From a bacterium (GTDB lineage Bacteria > Armatimonadota > Zipacnadia > Zipacnadales > Zipacnadaceae), in the NCBI GenBank assembly GCA_030603495.1, contig JAUVXR010000025.1:1-37976 (forward strand): a stretch of DNA of 37,976 nt. The letters are read 5' to 3'. Of the stretch, positions 16,153 to 24,819 are shown one piece after another. The notes under the pieces are model-generated. The model worked only from the letters and a program-made list of their open reading frames with translations, was not told the DNA's origin and did no database searches. Position 1 is the stretch's first letter; each line of letters opens with the position of its first letter. A program made the translations under genes and the position numbers.

Positions 16153-17568
16153 CTAATTGTCCACGCAACCGGCTCGGTGAGCCAGGTGCTCTTCCAGGCT
16201 AAGAGATGACTCTACCAGCTTGTATTTCCCTGCCTGCGTCCTGGATATCTCCTTCACTACACAGAGCTCGATTTCTATCGCAGCGCCAAGGCGCTGTCTT
16301 AGTTCCGCTTTCAAGGCATTCTGCTGATGAGATTCGAATGCTCCTTGAGGCACGACGTTGACACGGATACCGTCAACTCTGTCTTGTACGACTTGAGCCT
16401 CAGCGATCTGAGGAAAGGTGGCGATACTCAGGTCCAAGACATTTCCCACCACACAGCCATTGGGAAGAATTACCATATCATCGCAGCGGCCTATTATGTC
16501 AGTGAGGATTGTCGAGCGGTTGCCGCAAGGACATTCTGCGGGGCCCAGTACTGCGCGATCCCCAACGCGGTAGCGAATAAGGGACATTGCCGAGTTACTT
16601 AGTGAAGTGGCCACAATATCGCCCTCTTCACCTACCTTGACTGGCTTGCCACCTTCGAGGACCTCCACTATCCCAAACTCCTCAAACACGTGATAGTTCC
16701 CGTATTGGCACTGGGCAGCATAGCAGCAGTTCTCAGCTACGCCGTACCAGTCGAATACGGGGGCGTTGAAAGCTCTTTCGATTATCTCGCGCTGAAAATC
16801 GTATAGCTTTTCACCCCAGGTTCTTATGACTGTTGGCTGCGGTAAAGGAAGACTTTGGGCTAGGCTCATGCGAGCGATTGAATAAATGGCCGAGGGGAAG
16901 CCATCGAGGTCCTGCGGCTGATGCTCGTTCAGCCTGCGGCAGTAGTAAGGAACTGATGCGGGCGAAATGTGGTGGACAGAAAACACCATCTGTCGCCCGG
17001 GCTTGTTGTACCGCCAGAAGGGAGGAGCCGACTGCTCGACTGGGACCGTCAACTTACCGCTAAAGGTGGCCCGGCGGGCATTCCGGCCTATGCCAGCCCA
17101 GCCTCTTGCCACATCCATTGCCGCGTAGCAATCGCGCAGGCCGGCGACAGAAACAGCGATGCGCAGGGGAGAGCCAGTAGTCCCGCTGGTACAGTCATAG
17201 AAAACCTGCCTGGGGCTGAGCGCCCTATTGAAGAAACGGTCAGGATTGGCTCTGACTTCGTCCTTTTCCAGAATCGGCAGCTTCTGTACGTCAGTCCAGT
17301 GAGAGATATCATTTGGGGATAGAGCGTGTCTCTCAGATAGTTGCCGGCCATACAGTGTGTGTTGGATAGCAATTCCCAGGATGTTGCGGAGCCTCTCGGT
17401 AACAAGGAGATCTCGCTCTTCGCGACTTAGCTGCTGCAGCTTGCTCCACCAAACTAGACGCCGCTCGAAGTGGCCCCCGTATCGCAAGCGCTGCAAATGC
17501 CAGCCATAAGCGGAAACGGCCAGATGCTGCGCGCATATCGGCAATCTCTTGTACAGGGCTTCAAACAT
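16153..17568 (-). CDS. CapK/PaaK-like adenylate-forming enzyme
   Basis: This ANL-superfamily protein of 471 residues has the AMP-binding loop SGTTGSP (near 129-136), YGVAEN and RYRVGD, followed by an ECPCGN zinc-type Cys pair and a C-terminal lid domain with a basic terminus (QAGKYKLV). It resembles phenylacetate-CoA ligase relatives found in capsule and exopolysaccharide loci (CapK). It probably activates a carboxylic acid as acyl-AMP for transfer to CoA or directly to a sugar or amine. The first ATG at 17568, preceded by GGGGG, is preferred to the GTG at 17574. The neighbours are all glycosyltransferases, which supports acylation of the glycan. The acid is unknown. Confidence 0.87.
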   Translation of the reverse strand: MFEALYKRLPICAQHLAVSAYGWHLQRLRYGGHFERRLVWWSKLQQLSREERDLLVTERLRNILGIAIQHTLYGRQLSERHALSPNDISHWTDVQKLPILEKDEVRANPDRFFNRALSPRQVFYDCTSGTTGSPLRIAVSVAGLRDCYAAMDVARGWAGIGRNARRATFSGKLTVPVEQSAPPFWRYNKPGRQMVFSVHHISPASVPYYCRRLNEHQPQDLDGFPSAIYSIARMSLAQSLPLPQPTVIRTWGEKLYDFQREIIERAFNAPVFDWYGVAENCCYAAQCQYGNYHVFEEFGIVEVLEGGKPVKVGEEGDIVATSLSNSAMSLIRYRVGDRAVLGPAECPCGNRSTILTDIIGRCDDMVILPNGCVVGNVLDLSIATFPQIAEAQVVQDRVDGIRVNVVPQGAFESHQQNALKAELRQRLGAAIEIELCVVKEISRTQAGKYKLVESSLSLEEHLAHRAGCVDN

Positions 17569-17603
17569 CCGCACCCCCGCTTACTAAGTGAACAGACCCC
17601 AAG

Positions 17604-18758
17604 CTATACATTTGCCAACTCTCCGTACAGCTGGCCATATTCTGTAGCCATTCGTGTTGCGGCAAAATGCTCCCCGACACGTTGTTGCCCCCCACGGGCC
17701 AGTCGTCCGGCTAGTTCAGTGTCGTGCAGTAGCCTTGTTATCTGCTTGGCCAAGGCGGGCACATTGCCTTTCTCGACAAGCAAGCCTGACGTGCCGTGTT
17801 CGATAATTTCGGCTACTCCATCAACATTGAATGCAACAACCGGCGTACCCACATTCATAGCCTCGCACACAACCAGCCCAAAGCCCTCGTCAAGAGCTGG
17901 GTGTACAAATACATCCATCGCGTGCATTAGGTTCGGTACGTCGCGACGGAATCCGGTGAGAAGCACGTCGTCGCCGACTCCCAGCTCACATGCAAGCCGA
18001 GGCAAGTTGCCAGCAGTTGCTGGCTCGAACCAGGCTTCCCCCCCAACCACGAGGAGTTTCGTGTCAGGCAGATGCTGCTTGACCTCGACTAGAGCACGAA
18101 TTGCAGAGTCGTGTCCCTTACGTTCTTCAAGCATCCCCACTGTTCCAATCAGTGGTGTATCATCGCCCAGACCGAGTTCGCAGCGTACTGCTTCAGAGGG
18201 CATATCCCAAATTGTCTGCCTCGTGTCAATTCCGTCGTAGATCGTGAGGCACTTGCTCTGATGTATAGGGTATCTCTTGCGTAGCGTGTCGGTAATATAT
18301 CGGCTGATCCCGACAACGCTCTGGGCCCGGCCAATTGCCCGCTCTTGCAGCAGTCGGCGAACCCAGCCGGCCCTGGACAAGAAATCGGTCCCGTGGATCG
18401 TCTGTACGACCGGAAGACCCCTGCTGCATTCAGAAGCATATAGTCCAGAGAAGAAGTTGTGCCCGTGTACAATGTCGAAGTTCCCCTTAAGGACCAACTT
18501 GCGTACTTGGGCAGCGGCCCGACCATTGGACAAGAAGTGCCTGGGATGAGCAGAACTGACCGCATTCAAGACAAAATACTCCGCATCGGCTTGATCCAGT
18601 TCCCGCCGGATAGAGTTGTCTGCCTGCCCATTCAGGAATAGGAATGTAGTCTCGAACGTGTCAGGAGCAAGATTCGTACCAATGAGTCTTCCTATACGAC
18701 AAACGCCGTCTCCTTCCAAGCCACTGGGCAGAATGTGGAGAATGCGTAGGCGTGACAA
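17604..18758 (-). CDS. Family 4 glycosyltransferase
   Basis: The 384-residue GT-B enzyme starts with ILHILPSGLEGDGV, a typical donor/acceptor N-lobe, and has HGHNFFSG and QTIHGTDF. The C-terminal lobe shows GTVGMLEERKGHD and the GT4 signature HPALDEGFGLVVCEAMNVGTPVVAF, whose E-x7-E pair binds the nucleotide sugar. It transfers one sugar to the growing lipid-linked unit in the cytoplasm. The start is a TTG at 18758 with GGAGGAG 7 bases upstream, inside the last codons of the preceding transferase, so translation is coupled across a 1-base gap. Confidence 0.92.
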   Translation of the reverse strand: MSRLRILHILPSGLEGDGVCRIGRLIGTNLAPDTFETTFLFLNGQADNSIRRELDQADAEYFVLNAVSSAHPRHFLSNGRAAAQVRKLVLKGNFDIVHGHNFFSGLYASECSRGLPVVQTIHGTDFLSRAGWVRRLLQERAIGRAQSVVGISRYITDTLRKRYPIHQSKCLTIYDGIDTRQTIWDMPSEAVRCELGLGDDTPLIGTVGMLEERKGHDSAIRALVEVKQHLPDTKLLVVGGEAWFEPATAGNLPRLACELGVGDDVLLTGFRRDVPNLMHAMDVFVHPALDEGFGLVVCEAMNVGTPVVAFNVDGVAEIIEHGTSGLLVEKGNVPALAKQITRLLHDTELAGRLARGGQQRVGEHFAATRMATEYGQLYGELANV

Positions 18759-18759
18759 G

Positions 18760-19986
18760 TCACTTCTCCTCCCTTGGAGTATGGCGTGCCCGCCTCATCG
18801 CCTTCAATATTGCCTGCGCTCGGTTCTCCCAGGAGTTCTCCCGTGCTGTTTGGATTCGGTGTTCCTGAAGCTCGGGAGAGTCCTCTGCCAGGGCCTTCTC
18901 CGTCATCTGCTCGAATTCCCGAGCGTTGCGGGCGATGTAAACGACGTCGGAGAATTGCCGCACGTCGGGCAAATCAGTGGAGACCACCGGCTTGCCTGTG
19001 GCCAGGTACTCATGCAGCTTCAGTGGATATGTTGCTTCCGTCAACGCATTCACCGCGAACGGTATAGTACAAACGTCAAAGGTGCTCACGATCGCTGGAA
19101 TCCGGTCATATGGCTGCTGCCCTAGCAAATGAACGTTGTCTCGAGCCTTGACACGTTTGTACGCAGTTGCTGATTGCAGCTCAGGTTGCCCGTCAAAGGG
19201 GCCGACCATTGTGAAGGTCCACTCGGGCCGACGCGCTGAAATTGTGTCCAAGATGGACAGATCAAGCTTCTCGTTTATCTTCCCCACAAAGCCGATTCGG
19301 GGTGAGTTGCCCTTCGGGGAGACCGGGTCACACTGCTCAGTAGGGACAGCCGCATTGAAATGCTCAAAGTCCACTCCATTGGCGCACATCACCACATTGC
19401 TATGCATCGCTGACATTTTTCTGGCAAGGGCGGCCGAGGTGGCAAACACCAAATCAGCTTCTTCGCAAATGCGTCGCTCCAGTTCACCAATCCACTGACG
19501 CAAGACGGCATCGGCCTTGACGGCGGGGAATTCCTGATGGTCATCCCAGCACTCGTAAACGCGAAGAGCCGCCGGCATCAACTGCAAATACTCAACCTGA
19601 TATGGATGGAAGATCCACAGCACCAAGTCCGACCTCAGTGTCATGCCGATTTTGTCCAGCACAGCGTCTAGTCCACGTCGTACTAATTTCATATTCAGGC
19701 GTTCGATAGCCGGTCTCTTGAGGGCTACGATGTCGTGAATCAACACCCACGGTGTCCAGGCCCAGACGTTCTCCTGCACTCGGCGCAGACCACGCCGGCC
19801 AGCCAGCCATTCCAGGTACTTGCCCGGATGCTTCACCGGCGTTGAGAGCGGACACACCGGTCGGTCCACACACAGCATCTTCTCCCCCCGGCCCCGCCTC
19901 CCTAGCTTAGCAGCCACTGCTGCCAGCATGCGCCGCCGGGTGTTGCCCTCATAGTCGCCGCTGGGAACAAATGCTACGATATCCAT
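18760..19986 (-). CDS. TuaH-like glycosyltransferase (tandem copy 1)
   Basis: The 408-residue GT-B protein contains the YECWDDHQEF segment typical of TuaH-like transferases, a GVDFEHF linker, RIGFVGKINEKLD, LGQQPYDRIP and the donor site PLKLHEYLATGKPVVST. It is clearly related to the next gene upstream along most of its length, so the two are probably an old tandem duplication. The ATG at 19986 follows the upstream stop by one base; the GTG at 19998 is an alternative that would overlap by 11 bases. It should add a sugar to the polysaccharide repeat; donor unknown. Confidence 0.88.
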   Translation of the reverse strand: MDIVAFVPSGDYEGNTRRRMLAAVAAKLGRRGRGEKMLCVDRPVCPLSTPVKHPGKYLEWLAGRRGLRRVQENVWAWTPWVLIHDIVALKRPAIERLNMKLVRRGLDAVLDKIGMTLRSDLVLWIFHPYQVEYLQLMPAALRVYECWDDHQEFPAVKADAVLRQWIGELERRICEEADLVFATSAALARKMSAMHSNVVMCANGVDFEHFNAAVPTEQCDPVSPKGNSPRIGFVGKINEKLDLSILDTISARRPEWTFTMVGPFDGQPELQSATAYKRVKARDNVHLLGQQPYDRIPAIVSTFDVCTIPFAVNALTEATYPLKLHEYLATGKPVVSTDLPDVRQFSDVVYIARNAREFEQMTEKALAEDSPELQEHRIQTARENSWENRAQAILKAMRRARHTPREEK

Positions 19987-19987
19987 C

Positions 19988-21190
19988 TCACCCTGCACTA
20001 GCCTTTCGCTGTGCTATCTTCTCGGAGAGATGTGCGGTGATGATCTCCCACATCTGCTCCACGCGTACAGTCCACGAATTCTGCGCAGCCACCATCCGCC
20101 GCGTCTGTTCCAGTTTCGGGCAATCCTCGGCGGCAGCCCGTTTGACGGCCAGGCATAAATCATCATGGTGATTGGCAATTCGGACCCATGGCTCCAACTC
20201 TCCCACATTGGCGCCATTCGTCGCGACAATTGGCTTGCCGGCGGCGAGATAGTCAAACAGCTTCAAAGGGCTTTGCGAGATGGTCAGACTCGTGGCACAA
20301 AAAGGAATAATACAGACACTCATACCATCCAGATAAGCAGGGATTTGCTGGTACGGTCGCGGGCCCAGAAAGTGTATGTTTCCGTAGCGATGGGCCAGGT
20401 ACTCGCACTTGGCATTCCCCGCGCTGTTACCGATAAACACGAGATTGAACTGGGGGAGGCACCTGAGTATGTGCTCAACCAGATCCCAGTCTATTCGGTA
20501 GTTGATGGAGCCGACATAGCCAATGCGGGGGTCAGGAATACATTCTAAATCAACCGGGAGGCTGTTTGCGGGAATGTCAAACTGATCCACATCTGCTGCA
20601 TTGGGCATCAGAAATACATTCACTCCTTCGGCTTGCTTTTCCCGAAGGTGTTCCTCAGTCTGGACAAACACTACGTCCGCGCGGCGAGCAAGTCGTTCGT
20701 CCTGCTGCCGCCAAAGCTGTCGCACACGAAGGGGAGCATCTTCGAACTCCCAGAACCTTTCCGTGGAATCGTAGCAGATAAGCCTCGGCTCAAAGGCGTC
20801 TATCCAGGGCAAGTCCATTGGCTTAGAAAGCCACAGCAATACTTGTTTGCCGCGATTGGCGCGAGCCACGCGGCTTACAGCCTGCCGATGCGTCCAGTGG
20901 TTCACCCAGCGACCAAGGGTATTGGCCGTAGTGGGCAAGGGCGTCAGCGGCGTGACGACATGTAGACTATCTGTCTCGAACTGTAGTCCTTTCTCCCGAA
21001 TCCGCCGCCAGCGGTCGCAGGCGTCACCGTCAGCCCTTCCCAACCAATGTTTCGCCAACGATGTTAGCGTCAAGGGCCCCTCGATGTACCAGGTCTCGTC
21101 AATGGGTTCTTTCTGGCTCAGCCGCCAGGCGATCTGCTGGCGCCGCCGCCACAGGTCATCCCACTGGTCGCCGAAATACACGATATTCAC
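19988..21190 (-). CDS. TuaH-like glycosyltransferase (tandem copy 2)
   Basis: The 400-residue GT-B protein starts at GTG with GAGGG 6 bases upstream. It carries CYDSTERFWEF, RIGYVGSINYRIDW, LGPRPYQQIP and SPLKLFDYLAAGKPIVAT, each matching the corresponding block in the adjacent copy. The donor-binding Lys-Leu-x-[DE]-Tyr motif is intact. As a duplicate it may add the same sugar twice or have diverged to a new donor. It lies 24 bases after the methyltransferase gene in the same operon. Confidence 0.88.
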   Translation of the reverse strand: MNIVYFGDQWDDLWRRRQQIAWRLSQKEPIDETWYIEGPLTLTSLAKHWLGRADGDACDRWRRIREKGLQFETDSLHVVTPLTPLPTTANTLGRWVNHWTHRQAVSRVARANRGKQVLLWLSKPMDLPWIDAFEPRLICYDSTERFWEFEDAPLRVRQLWRQQDERLARRADVVFVQTEEHLREKQAEGVNVFLMPNAADVDQFDIPANSLPVDLECIPDPRIGYVGSINYRIDWDLVEHILRCLPQFNLVFIGNSAGNAKCEYLAHRYGNIHFLGPRPYQQIPAYLDGMSVCIIPFCATSLTISQSPLKLFDYLAAGKPIVATNGANVGELEPWVRIANHHDDLCLAVKRAAAEDCPKLEQTRRMVAAQNSWTVRVEQMWEIITAHLSEKIAQRKASAG

Positions 21191-21214
21191 AATAATCCCT
21201 CGGATGGAGCAAAG

Positions 21215-22216
21215 CTATCCTAGCTGGCTTTGGTGACCTGTACTGCCGCGTAGAACTTCGCCGTCCGTCATATGCAATAGCGCCTCAGGGACAAAGCCGT
21301 CGTCCTTGGCCACAAACATGCGCAAGGCGTGCTGCGATTTAGCAGCAATTGCCCACACGTCATTGGCGAAAAACGGGGACAGCCAGTTGACTCGGCTGCC
21401 TGTTCGCCGGATATTGCTGACTAGGCTCGGGTAGGCAGCATAATCGTCCGCAGACGTTCGCACATGGCAGGGCATCGAACAGTTGGCCAGTAGACGTCGC
21501 AAGGAAAACGGATTCCATAGGTGCAAGTGGCCGCTACATCTCTCAGTAGCGATACGCTCGCTATAGGCGGGTAGTTTTCGGTGCAGAAGCCAGTCAGCAA
21601 AGGGCCGCAGAACACCGTGGGCCAATCGTATGGGCAGCTCGTTTGGACCAGTAGATATCACCAGAACCCCGTTGGGACGCAATACTCGCTTAGCTTCTGC
21701 CACAAACAACTCCGCTTGCCACCGCTCGATATGCTCCAGGAAAGCGAAGCTCATGATTCTGTCAAAAGTCTCGTCAGCAAAGGGCAGCCGGCAGCCATCG
21801 GCACAAATCAACGATACGTAGCTGACAGCTCGGCTCTGGACCTGAAGTTGCTCGATCAGCTCCCGGCCAATGGCTATGGCTGTGCAGGAGAAGTCAATGC
21901 CGACAGCGTTGAGACCACGCAGAGCACAGTATATGCACAATTCGCCTCGCCCGCAGCCCACGTCCAGGACTGTCATACCCGGCTCCAGCTTCGCCCGGGC
22001 CAGGCCTTGGAGACGGTTGGGAAGAAGGGCCGCACCTCTGTGCTTGCAGAAATACGCACAGTTCGCCGGCGCCATCGCCTCATAATAGTCTTCGTGATAC
22101 AAAGACCGTACCGAGCTACTACCTCCATCGGCCATCCTGGCAAACGCCTCCTGTTCTGCCAATCTCTTACTGGTTAGCTGCAATTCCTCACTGTCCGTCA
22201 CGTGAACTAATGACAA
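21215..22216 (-). CDS. Class I SAM-dependent methyltransferase (Methyltransf_11 type)
   Basis: This 333-residue protein shows motif I VLDVGCGRGE (83-92), the acidic GIDFS strand, CADGCRLPFADETFD and SFAFLEHIE with the VLRPNGVLVIST post-motif, the standard Rossmann methyltransferase set. The start is uncertain. A TTG at 22216 directly abuts the previous stop but has no Shine-Dalgarno; a GTG at 22201 and an ATG at 22135, with GGAGG 11 bases upstream, are alternatives. It probably O-methylates a sugar or a chain terminus of the polysaccharide. It lies next to a second, unrelated-type methyltransferase. Confidence 0.88.
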   Translation of the reverse strand: MSLVHVTDSEELQLTSKRLAEQEAFARMADGGSSSVRSLYHEDYYEAMAPANCAYFCKHRGAALLPNRLQGLARAKLEPGMTVLDVGCGRGELCIYCALRGLNAVGIDFSCTAIAIGRELIEQLQVQSRAVSYVSLICADGCRLPFADETFDRIMSFAFLEHIERWQAELFVAEAKRVLRPNGVLVISTGPNELPIRLAHGVLRPFADWLLHRKLPAYSERIATERCSGHLHLWNPFSLRRLLANCSMPCHVRTSADDYAAYPSLVSNIRRTGSRVNWLSPFFANDVWAIAAKSQHALRMFVAKDDGFVPEALLHMTDGEVLRGSTGHQSQLG

Positions 22217-23125
22217 TCAAGAACAACGGCGTATCCAAAAGCTGCTCGACTGGTAGTTGATCTGCTGACCAAGCGGGTTGGGGAGCAGCCGCTCAACATC
22301 GTCAAGCCAGCGAGTCGCCGCGTATGTACCTGACCAAAGCACCTCAAACGCAGTGTTGAAGGCGAGGAATGCCTGCAACAGGTATTGTTCAGTCCAGAAG
22401 CGCCGCAAGTCGACCACCCAGCGTCTTGGGTGACTCCGTGGCAGATACACGTCGTGAACATGTATAAGCACCCCAGGGGCCAGCCGCGGAAGGACCTCCA
22501 AGTAGAGATAGACCACATCGCCGCCCAGACGGACTACGTGAGAAGAGTCGATGAACAGAATATCCCTATCATGTAGTGCTTCGAAAAAGGAGAGCGGGAC
22601 ATCTTGAACCGGTTGTTGCACAAGCTCGCTCAACCCCGGGAAACCTGTCTTTAGTACCGCATTAGGGTTAGGCTCTATTGCGATCAATCGGTCATCAGCG
22701 AGATCATTCATCCTCATTGCTCTTGCAGCGACATAAGTCGAATTGCCTGCCCCCACCTCGATGACAGTACGCGGCTTGTAGTGACGGATCATACAATGAT
22801 AGACCGCTGCGCTTACCAGTCCAAAAAGGTTATTATTGACGTGGTATTCGTGAGGACAGTCAGTAGGTGTCAAGGGGAACTTGCATTCCTCTTTGTACCG
22901 AGGGATGATTTCGTCAATCAGTCGGCGTTGCTCCTGCTCGTTGACATCGAGTCCTACCATGGCTGACTGATAATTCCACAAGCCATTGCGCTTTGCCAAT
23001 TGAGCCGTGTCGGGGATTGGACTGTACCAGTCATTGTGAAGCAAGTGAATCCCTCTTGCCTGTAGCCACTCGAAGACTCGCTTGGAAAAGAGCACTCGAC
23101 CGACCGCGCGCTTGATGATCGACAC
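22217..23125 (-). CDS. Class I SAM-dependent methyltransferase (Methyltransf_24 type)
   Basis: The 302-residue protein has motif I VIEVGAGNST (121-130), AIEPNPN for the ribose-binding acid and LFIDSSHVV plus HVHDVYLP, which in the Methyltransf_24/cephalosporin hydroxylase-like group place metal and acceptor. It starts at GTG with AAAGGAGG 7 bases upstream, a very strong site. It is expected to methylate a sugar hydroxyl of the surface polysaccharide. The gene is joined to the downstream methyltransferase without a gap. Confidence 0.87.
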   Translation of the reverse strand: MSIIKRAVGRVLFSKRVFEWLQARGIHLLHNDWYSPIPDTAQLAKRNGLWNYQSAMVGLDVNEQEQRRLIDEIIPRYKEECKFPLTPTDCPHEYHVNNNLFGLVSAAVYHCMIRHYKPRTVIEVGAGNSTYVAARAMRMNDLADDRLIAIEPNPNAVLKTGFPGLSELVQQPVQDVPLSFFEALHDRDILFIDSSHVVRLGGDVVYLYLEVLPRLAPGVLIHVHDVYLPRSHPRRWVVDLRRFWTEQYLLQAFLAFNTAFEVLWSGTYAATRWLDDVERLLPNPLGQQINYQSSSFWIRRCS

Positions 23126-23153
23126 TACTGGACCTCCTTTGGGTCAACGCCGG

Positions 23154-24746
23154 CTAGTATGATATCGCGTAGTTGTTGCAGGCACGTCCGTCCCGATACC
23201 AACAGTAGTTGGTATCGCGGATGCCTTGCACTATTTCAGCGCTATCAGGAAAAGCAGGCCGCACGTAGTAGTGGTGCGTACGGCCCGGCTCAGTGCCAAA
23301 TGCCGCCGCAAGTACGTATTTGTGCTTCTCTGCGTAGCTCTTGAGGGTCAGGCACATTGCCATGAAATCGCTGCCACCTTGCGGTGCTGCCAGAGGGGAG
23401 AAGTCCGCCCGAAAAGCAATGACTTCGGGCTTGTAGCGGTCCAGATATGCCTCCGTGATTCTCCCACTATGAGCTATCCATTGGTCATTTAGTCCCCAGG
23501 TGTCTATGGCGCGCCAATTCGAATAGAGCGGTAGCAAACCGGCCTCTGATACAGCCATTGTGTAGCCTTTACTCTCATACTTGCCAAGCATAATTGCCAC
23601 ATCATATCTGCCATCTCTTCCCGTGCCGGAACTGTGGGTGAAACTGCTATAGGCGTACAAGAGTACCGCTAGCATAAGGGCAGTTCTGGTAACTAGCGCC
23701 GCGATCCGTCCACATCTAGGCAAGGTCGGCTCTTGGGGCAACTCAACCCCTCGAGCCAGTGCCGGCCACGATATCAATAGCATGGGCAGAACCGGATACT
23801 GCAACCGCATCCGGAAGTTCATTTCGTTGGACAACAGTATCCACATCCCGACAAACGCAGCCATCGGCATAAGCGAGAACAGCGCTTCTCTCAGGGTATC
23901 TATTGAACGAATTGTGGCCAGAAGATAGGCCAGCAGAAAAGGTGCCCCCATGACTACAGCGTGGTACACGCTGGCTCTGAGACTGCCAGGATAAAGATGC
24001 CCGCCGCCCTTCTTGTAGAACGGGTTGGGCAGGGGCTGGCCAAAATAGTTCCAACGCCAGACAAAATAGAGTCCCCCGATTACTACAAAGACCACTGCAA
24101 AATGCAGAACAATAGTCTTCGAATTCTGAATTGTGCGGAAATAGAGCAGCGCGCCTAGCATAAACAGCGCCAATAACACACCTTCGGGTCTGACTAGGCC
24201 CATCAAGAGGGCACATAGGGCGAAGATCAGTGAGAGCAAGTGCGACTCGTCGCTCTTTAGCATGTAGTTGGCCACGCACCACGTTATGGCGACGAATAGC
24301 CCAAAAAAGGGAGTGCCAAAATAGGCGGAGATGTAGGCTACCCCGGGGCCGATGGCCAGGTATGCAGCGGACAAAACTGCCAGCCACCTACTGACGGCGT
24401 GAATCCTTACGATAGCTACGTACACGATTATGACAGTAAGCACGTGCGACAGAGCTACCAATAGGCGCACGGCCTGTTCTAGTGGCATCCCAGTCTTGTT
24501 GAGACCGGCCACAGCCACCATAAACAGGAAATCAGTTGCCCCATCAACCGGCTTCTCACCTATGTTCCAGACAATACCGTGGCCTTCAGCCAGGTGTTTC
24601 GAGTAGCGCATGAGTATCGCCGCATCCTCGAACGGATGTTGAGAGAAGTTGACGTATCTGGCCGCGTATAGGAGCGTCAGACAGATCAGCCCCGCAATGA
24701 TGGCGTAGTCTGCGCTCTTCAGTTTAGCAGTTTGCTTTTGAGCCAT
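23154..24746 (-). CDS. GT-C fold membrane glycosyltransferase (AftB/GT39-like)
   Basis: The 530-residue protein has about ten hydrophobic segments in the first 385 residues and a soluble C-terminal domain of about 130. The first external loop carries Glu40-Asp41 within FEDAAILMRYSKHLAEGHG, the acidic motif of polyprenyl-phosphate-sugar dependent GT-C enzymes, followed by GEKPVDGATDFLF, close to the EGYT-N/DFLW block of AftB-like arabinosyltransferases. It would transfer a sugar from a polyprenyl-phosphate donor on the outer face of the inner membrane. A DPM1-like GT2 further upstream in the operon could make that donor. The Shine-Dalgarno is weak. Confidence 0.86.
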   Translation of the reverse strand: MAQKQTAKLKSADYAIIAGLICLTLLYAARYVNFSQHPFEDAAILMRYSKHLAEGHGIVWNIGEKPVDGATDFLFMVAVAGLNKTGMPLEQAVRLLVALSHVLTVIIVYVAIVRIHAVSRWLAVLSAAYLAIGPGVAYISAYFGTPFFGLFVAITWCVANYMLKSDESHLLSLIFALCALLMGLVRPEGVLLALFMLGALLYFRTIQNSKTIVLHFAVVFVVIGGLYFVWRWNYFGQPLPNPFYKKGGGHLYPGSLRASVYHAVVMGAPFLLAYLLATIRSIDTLREALFSLMPMAAFVGMWILLSNEMNFRMRLQYPVLPMLLISWPALARGVELPQEPTLPRCGRIAALVTRTALMLAVLLYAYSSFTHSSGTGRDGRYDVAIMLGKYESKGYTMAVSEAGLLPLYSNWRAIDTWGLNDQWIAHSGRITEAYLDRYKPEVIAFRADFSPLAAPQGGSDFMAMCLTLKSYAEKHKYVLAAAFGTEPGRTHHYYVRPAFPDSAEIVQGIRDTNYCWYRDGRACNNYAISY

Positions 24747-24819
24747 AGCATATCATCCACTGGTATAAGTTTCGGGCATCACCTGGACCGCTGCGGTTGC
24801 AGGAGTCGCTGCTAATCAG

